From Vibrio sp. SS-MA-C1-2 (GTDB lineage Bacteria > Pseudomonadota > Gammaproteobacteria > Enterobacterales > Vibrionaceae): 64,000 nucleotides of DNA. Below, one piece after another: positions 56,912-64,000 of this stretch. Location of the stretch: positions 372,001 to 436,000 of the forward strand of contig NZ_CP090980.1 in assembly GCF_021513135.1 (NCBI RefSeq). Reading direction: 5' to 3'. The position numbers and the translations under genes were made by a program. Under the pieces are notes generated by a model. That model was given only the letters and a program-made list of their open reading frames with translations. It had not been told where the DNA came from and searched no databases. The first letter of the stretch is position 1, and each line of letters starts with the position of its first letter.

Positions 56912-58087
56912 TTAAGCTAAGACTTTTTGTTGGCGACGGATCAATAACCACCAAGCTAAGATAAAGTATAGCAGCGACAATACCCAAAGCTGCTGCCACT
57001 TATCTGCAACTTGATACAAGCTTGCGCCCATTTGATTCATCTGAACAAAACCTTGTATTCCAGCCGTTGATGGTGCCCACTGTGCTAGCCAATTAATCCA
57101 CACTGGCATTGCGGTTGTCGGCCAAATAAACCCTGCACTAAAGACCAATGGCAATGACGCCACCAGCACCACTAGCGTAGCAAGTTCACGTCGAGGAACA
57201 AGCTGACCAATCACCACCCCTAAAGAAGCAACGGAAATTAAAAACGGAATAATTAATGCCCACAATGAAGTCATCGAAGCTAAGCGACTTATTCCATAAT
57301 AATTAAAGCTAAAACCAAAATAATACATCACCAACGGAACATAAAGCAGAGAAAACGTTATCACTCTTACCGTCAACAATTTTAACGGAGAGGTCGTTAA
57401 CCAATAGTGCACTTGATTTTGAACCCCATTTTTTTTATCGTCAACATAACGCTCACTCTGCGTCGCCCCTAAAATTCCCGCCCCAATTAATAATGTTTGA
57501 TGTAAGATCAAAACAAAAACCGCTGGCACAACATAGTTGATATACCCCATCGTTGGATTAAAAACGGGTTGTGTTGAGAGTCTAACGGTATTGTATTGCT
57601 TACTGGCTAACGGTAGAGCTTGACCAGAAATCAAAAGTTGTGAAACCTTGACCTCCGCCCCTAAAGTACCACTTACCGTTGCAACCCCTTCCGCGATGGT
57701 TCCATAAACTAAAAAGTAAGAGGCATCTCCACCATAAGAGAGTGTAGGGCTACGACCTTGTAATAAATCACGATAAAAATCAGCTGGGATCTGCAAAAAA
57801 CCCGAGACTTCTCCTTCCTTGATCCTCTGTTCTGCTTCGGCAATTGAATTCGCATAACCCGCAATTTTGACCTGTGGTGTCGCATCGACCATAAACTCAA
57901 TCTTTCTGCTTAATTGACTATGATCTAAGTTAACCACCACAATTTTCTGCTCTCTTGGTAACTGATTTGAATACGGCAATGGATAGAGGAAAGAGTAAAA
58001 AACAATCCCACCAAATACCGTAATCACAATTGCAGGATTGGTTAAGATGGCTTTAAATTCCGCTTTAAAAAGTGCTAACCAACTCAT
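56912..58087 (-). CDS. ABC-2-type permease (YhhJ/YbhR-like), second
   Basis: 391 residues. One N-terminal membrane helix, a periplasmic domain of about 140 residues (KIVVVNLDHSQLSRKIEFMV) and five further helices at about 175-385, with the ABC-2 region VPRRELATLVVLVASLPLVF and FSAGFIWPTTAMP. This is the layout of YhhJ/YbhS/YbhR-type drug exporters. It overlaps the preceding permease gene by 4 bp, so the two may act as a heterodimer. No ATP-binding protein is encoded beside it. Confidence 0.9.
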   Translation of the reverse strand: MSWLALFKAEFKAILTNPAIVITVFGGIVFYSFLYPLPYSNQLPREQKIVVVNLDHSQLSRKIEFMVDATPQVKIAGYANSIAEAEQRIKEGEVSGFLQIPADFYRDLLQGRSPTLSYGGDASYFLVYGTIAEGVATVSGTLGAEVKVSQLLISGQALPLASKQYNTVRLSTQPVFNPTMGYINYVVPAVFVLILHQTLLIGAGILGATQSERYVDDKKNGVQNQVHYWLTTSPLKLLTVRVITFSLLYVPLVMYYFGFSFNYYGISRLASMTSLWALIIPFLISVASLGVVIGQLVPRRELATLVVLVASLPLVFSAGFIWPTTAMPVWINWLAQWAPSTAGIQGFVQMNQMGASLYQVADKWQQLWVLSLLYFILAWWLLIRRQQKVLA

Positions 58088-59367
58088 ACCATCTCCTGAT
58101 GACTGCTTTGTTGTTGACTAACCGCTTCTTGGCTAACCTGTTGTTGTTGGCTAACCTGTAGTTGATCACGCTTAATCTGCTCAGAAAACTGCTTATCTCT
58201 TTTTTTCATCAATATGATCACAAACACAAACACCAATAAAAACAGACCAAATGCCAAGAATTCAGGTTTTAATAAGGTCAATGAACCACCGTAACTACTC
58301 TCAACCACTTGCATCTTAATATAGTGACTCACCGGTAAAATAGAACGCCAAAATAATCCTAAACTCGGCATATCTGTTGCAGGAAAGGTTATGCCAATAA
58401 AGGCAAAACTTGGCGCGGTATACGCAGCGGCAACACTAAATGCTCGGGCAGGTTCCATAGCAACAAAGTAGAAAAATGCCCCCATTGCCTGACATGCCAA
58501 TACCATTAACCATTGAGAGATAATCAAAATCGCCCAACTACCGTGCATCGGCCAACCTAACCAGATATAGAAATAGAATAGAAATCCCAGCCCTAATAAC
58601 ATCATTGGAATTTGAAGTACTAAGCTTTTAATCACTAATGCAGCAATCGGTTGCCCATTCATCCACTGATGTAGACCATGAAATTGATTATTCGGTTGAT
58701 CAGAGAAGTCATACTGTCGACTGCGGTGTTGAGTAATCAAAGAGAGGATCATCGAGATAACGATAATAATCTGCCAAGTTGCCGGTATCGCAGCAGAAAC
58801 TAAAAACTGTGCATAATCGGTACTGCTATTGTAGAGCGCAGAGATCTGGCTTTGTACTGGAACCGCCTTTGCAAACGCCAACGGGATGGCACTTTCACCT
58901 AATGCCAGATTCTTTAATACCCCAACACCCGCATCAAACGTGCCATGAGCGGTCTGAAGTGCTGAATTAACCAACTTCCCCATCAAGATAAACTGACTGT
59001 TATAAAAGCCCGTCACTTCAGGAGAGAGCCCTTCTAACGCCTCTTTTTCCATTTGAAAGGGTAAAACAACCAGACCATAAATCTGACTATTACGCATTGC
59101 ATCAACCCCTTCTTTGACAGAAGAGAAGCTTTGCGTCACCTCCAAAGTTGGGCTCATATCATATTGACGCGTTAAGGCTCGAGATAATTCACTATGATCG
59201 AGATCGACCACACCAATAGGTAAATCTCGCGCAAAGCTGGCTTGAAATATCGCCGCTATCAAAACAAAAAGCAGAATAGGCGTAATCGATACCGTAGTCA
59301 GTAACCACTTATCATACCAGATAAGCGACCACTCTTTTTTCCATCGTTGAGTTAATGATCTAGCCAT
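58084..59367 (-). CDS. ABC-2-type permease (YhhJ/YbhR-like), first
   Basis: 427 residues with the same architecture as the next gene: N-terminal helix, periplasmic domain (IGVVDLDHSELSRALTRQYD), then five membrane helices, with FAFIGITFPATDMPSLG. The last 35 residues form a Gln/Ser-rich low-complexity tail (VSQQQQVSQEAVSQQQSSH) coming from a partly duplicated DNA stretch, TTGGCTAACCTG at 58129 and 58148. It shares one base with the HlyD gene. Confidence 0.9.
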   Translation of the reverse strand: MARSLTQRWKKEWSLIWYDKWLLTTVSITPILLFVLIAAIFQASFARDLPIGVVDLDHSELSRALTRQYDMSPTLEVTQSFSSVKEGVDAMRNSQIYGLVVLPFQMEKEALEGLSPEVTGFYNSQFILMGKLVNSALQTAHGTFDAGVGVLKNLALGESAIPLAFAKAVPVQSQISALYNSSTDYAQFLVSAAIPATWQIIIVISMILSLITQHRSRQYDFSDQPNNQFHGLHQWMNGQPIAALVIKSLVLQIPMMLLGLGFLFYFYIWLGWPMHGSWAILIISQWLMVLACQAMGAFFYFVAMEPARAFSVAAAYTAPSFAFIGITFPATDMPSLGLFWRSILPVSHYIKMQVVESSYGGSLTLLKPEFLAFGLFLLVFVFVIILMKKRDKQFSEQIKRDQLQVSQQQQVSQEAVSQQQSSHQEMV

Positions 59368-60353
59368 TAATCAACCAGAACACTCATACCGACACGTAAA
59401 CCTGCAATCGGTTGTACAGGGTCAGCTTCAATCTGAAAAGTTCGCATATCGAAGCCTTTTCTGGTATCCGTTGCGCGCCATGTCGCAAAATCGCCCATTA
59501 CCGCAACATGTCTCACTGTAAATTGATGGCTCTTTTCGCCTAAAGCGGGGATTTTGGCGCTAAAAGTCATCCCTTTATTGAAGTTTTTCAGGTTATCTTC
59601 ACGAATATGGAAAACCGCCCAAGCTCGCCCCATATCAATCACCGTCACAACAGGGAATCCTTGTGGTGCTAGCTCCCCAGCATGAAGTAAAACTTGAGAC
59701 ACTTCACCATTGTAATGACTCATAATTTTTGTTTCAGCGACATAAGCTTCAACTTCAGCAACGGCTCCTGCAGCCATATTCGCTTTACCCTGTGCTGCCA
59801 CTTTAGTCTCTTGACGTGCGCCCTCTTTCGCCATTTGATACATTTGATAAGCCGCTTGCTCTGTATATTTAGCTGCTTGCCATTGAGTATAAGCCTCATC
59901 ACTCTTCTGCTCAGCCACGACACCGTCGTTATAAAGGTTACTGATACGCTTATAGGTTTTATCCCATAATGCTGCAGCTGCTTTGGCTTTTTGCCATTGA
60001 TCTTCTGCTGCAGAAATTTGTTGAACACGAGCACCATTATTGGCCTCTTGAGCTAATGCACCCGCAGCTTGTTGTCCTGCTTTAGCTTGTTGTAGTTTTG
60101 CCGCCACTTCAGGGCTATTTAGAGTAAAGATTAATTGATCTTGTTTAACTTCATCCCCTTTCTTCACTAGAACATCTTCAATACGACCGGGGATCTTTGA
60201 TGAAATACTGTATTGTTGAGCTTCAATCTGTCCTTGAATACGAGTAGGCTGCGGTTGATAGGCAAGCCAAAATTGATAACCAAGCCAGATAACCAGCACC
60301 GCAATAACAGCAATAATTGCTGCTGGGATTAATTTATTATTTGATGACTTCAT
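59367..60353 (-). CDS. HlyD/EmrA-family periplasmic adaptor
   Basis: 328 residues with an N-terminal membrane anchor (AAIIAVIAVLVIWLGYQFWL). The biotinyl-lipoyl half IQGQIEAQQYSISSKIPGRI with VLVKKGDEVKQDQLIFTL is near residues 38-70, followed by a helical hairpin (about 75-200), then the second lipoyl and beta-barrel parts. It links the inner-membrane permeases to the TolC-like channel, like YhiI/YbhG. Overlaps the TolC-like gene by 4 bp. Confidence 0.92.
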   Translation of the reverse strand: MKSSNNKLIPAAIIAVIAVLVIWLGYQFWLAYQPQPTRIQGQIEAQQYSISSKIPGRIEDVLVKKGDEVKQDQLIFTLNSPEVAAKLQQAKAGQQAAGALAQEANNGARVQQISAAEDQWQKAKAAAALWDKTYKRISNLYNDGVVAEQKSDEAYTQWQAAKYTEQAAYQMYQMAKEGARQETKVAAQGKANMAAGAVAEVEAYVAETKIMSHYNGEVSQVLLHAGELAPQGFPVVTVIDMGRAWAVFHIREDNLKNFNKGMTFSAKIPALGEKSHQFTVRHVAVMGDFATWRATDTRKGFDMRTFQIEADPVQPIAGLRVGMSVLVD

Positions 60354-61728
60354 AGCGTGATCTCAACTCCACGTTCATTTTGATAAGTATTAAAATTATT
60401 CATCTCACCACTGATAGCCAGTAGTCGAGTTAAAGAGAGGACATATTGGTACGCGGCTGCTGAACGTTTTGTTTTCACGCTGGCTAAAAATAGCTCTGCA
60501 TCAACAACATCTAACGAAGTAAATAAACCTTGGCTAAAACCTTTAACTCGTAGACGGACATTTTCTTCGGCCAAGGCTAAACTCGACTCTAGGCCATCAA
60601 ATTCTTCTTTAGATTGTTTCGCTTCTCGGTAGGTTTTTTCCACTAAAACAGAGAGATCACGCTCTGCCTGAGCACGTAAATGTTGTACTTGCAAAACAGC
60701 ACTGTGAGCGGCACGAACTTTTCCAGAACGGCCAGATGAGTCAATAAGAGGAATATTAACTCCAACTCCCACAGCCCAATCAGGTTTAATATCCGACGCT
60801 AATGAATCATCTTCATACAGATCATGCGTTCCGTAGAGATAAACCTCAGGATAGTATTTGCCTTTTTCTACTTTTATTAGCCCTTCAGCTTGCTTCTTTT
60901 TTGCATCAAGAATACCTAAACCTGGGTATGATACTAGCGTTTGATCGATGAAAGCTTCCATTGGAGGAAGAGAAGGGTTAGTGAATAACCTAGAAGTTGG
61001 GACGGCTTGATCTTGCTGTTGTAACATGTTGGTCAATGCGATTTGTGCGATCTCTAATCCGCGTTCCGCTTTGCGACGATCAATTTTAGCTTGGTCATAA
61101 GAGACCTCGGCTTTGAGTCGTTCGACTTTGGCTATTTGGCCTTGTTGCTCCAGTTTCTTCGCATCGTCTAAATGTTTTTTTAGACCGGCTTCGACTTCTT
61201 TGTAAGTGGTTACTACCTGTTGAGAAAGCACCACACCAAAATAGACTTTACTAAGATCTTCGAAACGCGCCTGCTGTTCCATCGCTAAAATTGCACTGGC
61301 TTCTTTGGTTTGATTTTCGGCAATATCTTGAGCGGCAAGAATCCGCCCACCGGTAAAAATCGGCCAAACCGCACGGATTGATGAGGTGAAGATATCTTGG
61401 TCTGTGAAATCAGTAACAGTATTCCCCCTGCAATCCCAAGAGCTCCACCTAAGGCACCTAAATTTAAATCTTGTGCATCTAATGAAACCGGTTTTTGCAA
61501 GTGAGTATAATTAGCACCAATGGAGATATTGGGAAGATAAAGGTCTGATGCTGCATCTTGCATATTTTGCGCACGTTCAACGCCTGCTCTTTTTGCGGCT
61601 AACGCATCACTATTATTGGCGACTTGGCTCCAAGCTTGAGAAAACGAGAAGCTATTAGCCAATACAGGAAAAGTTAAACTTGTGCTACATAAAATACCTA
61701 ACGGTATCAGCCAACGTTTTGATTTCAC
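60350..61728 (-). pseudogene. TolC-family outer-membrane efflux protein, frameshifted
   Basis: The N-terminal part (61728 to about 61429) has a signal peptide ending FPVLANS and the start of an OEP domain (NMQDAASDLYLPNISIGANY). At a run of five G on the minus strand (61424-61428) the frame shifts. The expected continuation is in another frame: NTVTDFTDQDIFTSSIRAVW, PIFTGGRILAAQDIAENQT, then the rest to 60350 (YPEVYLYGTHDLYEDDSL, QGLFTSLDVVDAELFL). One added G would restore about 459 residues, a normal TolC-family length. Either a real lesion, a contingency tract, or a sequencing error. First gene of the efflux operon. Confidence 0.85.
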
Positions 61729-62176
61729 ATTTATTCCTATTAGATTAACATAACCGAGACAGTTTAGAGTAAAAGCTCTAAAGATTCATCTCTTTTTTAT
61801 CTTTAGATCCAAAAATAGAGCTAACATATAAAAATAGTTGATAGTTAATTTCATTATAGTCTAGGTTTTTATGGAATGAGGCTTGAGCAAAAAATGTAAG
61901 TTTAATCTCATCACTTAACTCGCTGTTATTTAATGTGATATATCCCCTTCAGACTTGAAGTCGCTAGGTTAGGTTTATAATAATGGCTGCACTTGCTCGC
62001 CCCAATCATAGCGTAACCTATACTCATGGGGCCTCATTCACTTGCTGCCTACTAGCAACGCCAATTATTTTAGGGATAGAAATGAACTTGAAATAAAGAG
62101 AGGAGGAAGTATAAAAAAGTTAAATAATAAAAAGGTTAAAAAGAACATGCCCAATTAACCCTATTCAACTATTTAG
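61729..62176. other. Intergenic region upstream of efflux operon
   Basis: 448 bp without a gene. It contains the efflux operon promoter region on the minus strand (no consensus pair I would defend) and one repeat copy at 61941-62078. Confidence 0.5.
61941..62078 (-). repeat. Palindromic repeat, full copy, reverse orientation
   Basis: Plus strand reads TATCCCCTTCAGACTTGAAG and ends CCAATTATTTTAGGGATA. The central hairpin CGCCCCAAT...ATGGGGCC is intact, and a short insertion (TAGGTTTATAATAATGG) replaces the usual TTGTTGG. Confidence 0.9.
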
Positions 62177-62503
62177 TTAGCGGAGTTGTTGATACTTTCG
62201 ATATTTATCAATCGTCGCAATTATTAATACAATAGCAAAAAAGGACCCACAAAGAATGAAGGTAAACTGTGACTCTAAAACGTTAATTTTGGGAAAGTGC
62301 ACTAAACCTTCGATTAAGCGTCCAGATACAACCACAAATTGCAAAATTGAAATAAAGAATGAATCCATAATGACATAAAAAGCTAAAATCGAGATATAGG
62401 CCAACGTTGTTAGCAGAGGTTTATAAATCGGAAAAGGGAAGGAAAGGATATAGATAAGGGTGATACCGAATAAAATCAGGTCGACCTTTTTAATTGGTTT
62501 CAT
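62177..62503 (-). CDS. Small membrane protein of unknown function
   Basis: 108 residues with three to four hydrophobic helices (LILFGITLIYILSFPFPI, LAYISILAFYVIMDSFFISI and TFILCGSFFAIVLIIATI) and a basic end (DKYRKYQQLR). I do not recognise a family. No strong ribosome site is visible before the ATG. It stands between the efflux operon and the maltose genes and appears unrelated to either. Confidence 0.6.
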   Translation of the reverse strand: MKPIKKVDLILFGITLIYILSFPFPIYKPLLTTLAYISILAFYVIMDSFFISILQFVVVSGRLIEGLVHFPKINVLESQFTFILCGSFFAIVLIIATIDKYRKYQQLR

Positions 62504-62613
62504 TATTAAATTTTTAACTCTTCTATTTTTTGCGACATTCTACCCATTTTATAAAACTAATCAATAATTACTTATTTTAGCTCAATGCCAGTAACTTCAT
62601 CTGAGTTTATACG

Positions 62614-62648
62614 AAAAAGCAGCTTGATAACTCATATCAAGCTGCTTT
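62614..62648 (-). terminator. Rho-independent terminator after malG
   Basis: GCAGCTTGATA (62619-62629) pairs with TATCAAGCTGC (62635-62645). On the minus strand the stem is followed by TTTTTCGT, so it terminates the mal transcript. Confidence 0.92.
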
Positions 62649-62672
62649 CTTTAGATTTAAAAACTACCCAAG

Positions 62673-63563
62673 TTAACCTTTAACGCCCCCCGCGGTTAAA
62701 CCACCCACTAAATAACGTTGTGCCAATAAGAAAACACTGGTAATAGGCAATGCTGACATCACTGCCGCAGCAGCAAAATCTCCCCACAAGTAGTTTTGTG
62801 GGTATAAATACTGCTGCATCCCAACCGCTAAGGTATAAGAGCTCACATCACGCAATAACAGTGAAGCAACAGGGACTTCTGTAATGGCCGCGATAAATGA
62901 AAGGATGAACACAACCGCTAAGATTGGCACAGACAATGGCAGTAAAACCAATCTAAAGGCTTGCCATGGTGTTGCACCATCCAATGCTGCAGCTTCTTCT
63001 AATGAAGGGTCAATCGATTCAAAGTAGCCTTTAATCGTCCAAACGTGAAGTGCGATTCCCCCCATATAGGCAAAGATAACCCCCCCGTGAGTATTCATAC
63101 CCAAGAATGGGATATAAGCGCCTAACTTATCAAACAGAGCATAAAGAGCAACCAATGCTAAAACAGCAGGGAACATTTGCAAAATCAGCATTGATTTAAG
63201 AATAAAACCTTTTCCTGCAAATTTCATTCGAGCAAATGCATACGCACAAGTTGTCGAAAGGGCAACAATACCAATAGCCGTTAAACCTGCCACTTTTACT
63301 GAGTTCCATAACCATAATAAAACGGGGAATGGAGGTGGTGTGACTGAGCCATCTGCATGTGTGACTGTCATCCCAAGCGCTAACTTCCAATGCTCAAAAG
63401 AGATGCTTTTTGGAATAATGTCACCCGTTGCATAATTACCTTCTCGTAGAGAGATCGCAATCACCATCAATAACGGAAACATGATCAACGCAAGGAAACA
63501 CCATAAACCAACATGCGTCGCTAATAAGCGGTATCTTTCAGATTTTCCTGTCACCATCGCCAT
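62673..63563 (-). CDS. malG: Maltose/maltodextrin ABC transporter permease MalG
   Basis: 296 residues (E. coli MalG 296). Six membrane helices; the cytoplasmic EAA loop that docks on MalK is [20 protein letters not shown] near residue 190. The C-terminus [10 protein letters not shown] is the MalG tail. AAGGAG sits seven bases before ATG 63563. It follows malF by 11 bp on the minus strand. Confidence 0.97.
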   Translation of the reverse strand: MAMVTGKSERYRLLATHVGLWCFLALIMFPLLMVIAISLREGNYATGDIIPKSISFEHWKLALGMTVTHADGSVTPPPFPVLLWLWNSVKVAGLTAIGIVALSTTCAYAFARMKFAGKGFILKSMLILQMFPAVLALVALYALFDKLGAYIPFLGMNTHGGVIFAYMGGIALHVWTIKGYFESIDPSLEEAAALDGATPWQAFRLVLLPLSVPILAVVFILSFIAAITEVPVASLLLRDVSSYTLAVGMQQYLYPQNYLWGDFAAAAVMSALPITSVFLLAQRYLVGGLTAGGVKG

Positions 63564-63574
63564 AGTAACGCTCC

Positions 63575-64000
63575 TTATTCTGTGTCTAATTTTGTAAATT
63601 TAAGATTAATCAGTGATAAGCCACCAACTAATAAGAAGATAATCGCGGCAATTGCACCAGCTAAACCAAAGTCTTGACCGCCGCCGCCTTCAAAAGCAAT
63701 ACGGTAGGTGTAGCTCACTAATAAATCAGTGTGACCCGCCGGTGTGCTTGTACCAATCATATCTGGCTGCCCATTGGTTAATAACTGAATCAATACAAAA
63801 TTATTAAAGTTAAAGGCAAAACTAGCAATTAATAACGGTGTTAATGGTTTGATTAACATCGGCAGTGTGATCTTGAAGAAGTTTTGGAATGGGGTTGCAC
63901 CATCCATTGCAGAGGCTTCATAAAGATCCTCAGGAATCGCCTTAAGTAGACCCATACATAGGATCATAATGTAGGGATAACCTAACCATGTGTTAACCAC
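63575..64000 (-). CDS. malF: Maltose/maltodextrin ABC transporter permease MalF, C-terminal part
   Basis: Only the last 141 codons are in the window; the gene continues past base 64000. The EAA loop is [20 protein letters not shown], followed by [20 protein letters not shown] and the terminal helix, all characteristic of MalF. MalF and MalG form the inner-membrane channel for maltose uptake with MalE and MalK, which should lie upstream. Confidence 0.95.
   Translation of the reverse strand: MVNTWLGYPYIMILCMGLLKAIPEDLYEASAMDGATPFQNFFKITLPMLIKPLTPLLIASFAFNFNNFVLIQLLTNGQPDMIGTSTPAGHTDLLVSYTYRIAFEGGGGQDFGLAGAIAAIIFLLVGGLSLINLKFTKLDTE

Overview
The window reads as a chromosomal segment of a gammaproteobacterium in the Vibrionaceae, most likely a Photobacterium. 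This rests on the gene families (CyoABCDE oxidase, RavA-ViaA, EpmC, PdxY, DUF3080, DUF1496, Tad locus, lacZ beside galETKM), visibly AT-rich DNA, and many copies of a palindromic repeat of about 125 bp of a kind I recall from Photobacterium/Vibrio genomes. No rRNA, tRNA, CRISPR array, complete insertion sequence or prophage was seen.

Layout. 1-1.6 kb: the 3' part of a HAD-family hydrolase with altered catalytic residues, then a LysR regulator. 1.8-14.0 kb: a complete Tad/Flp type IVc pilus locus on the minus strand (flp, tadV, rcpC, rcpA, rcpB/cpaD-like, tadZ, tadA, tadB, tadC, TPR-SPOR lipoprotein, tadE, tadF, tadG, ompA-like). A divergent O-antigen-ligase-like membrane protein lies at 14.3-15.7 kb. 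15.8-17.5 kb: NAD malic enzyme. 18.3-30.4 kb: lactose/galactose region with lacZ, a degenerate phosphohexomutase, galE-galT-galK-galM and a GalR/GalS-type repressor. lacZ and galE both have a Gal-type operator and a CRP-like site at the same spacing from their -10 boxes, so they look like one regulon.

30.9-45.8 kb: an H-NS-like protein without a DNA-binding domain, a TauE/YfcA exporter, a YbjD-type OLD nuclease, viaA-ravA, epmC, a DUF3080 lipoprotein, a periplasmic glutathione peroxidase, two GlsB/YeaQ proteins, a membrane FKBP, pdxY, an amino-acid ABC permease and binding protein, and a frameshifted yhbP-like gene. 46.0-50.7 kb: cyoABCDE, with an FNR-type box far upstream. 51.6-52.1 kb: an unrecognised pair, a ribbon-helix-helix-like protein plus a 43-residue membrane peptide. 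52.4-56.0 kb: YlqF GTPase and a DUF969-DUF979-pcp set. 56.6-61.7 kb: an efflux operon (TolC-like with a frameshift, HlyD-like, two ABC-2 permeases, DUF1496) with no ATPase gene. 62.7-64.0 kb: malG and the 3' end of malF.

The most distinctive non-coding component is the palindromic repeat, about 20 full, deleted or fragmentary copies from 17.9 to 62.1 kb. One copy has inserted cleanly into another at 32.5-32.8 kb with a TA duplication, which marks it as a MITE-like mobile element. Other points worth following are the phosphohexomutase pseudoenzyme, the truncated H-NS-like protein, the dnaX-type slippery site in the yhbP-like gene, and a structured intergenic region at 56.3-56.5 kb.
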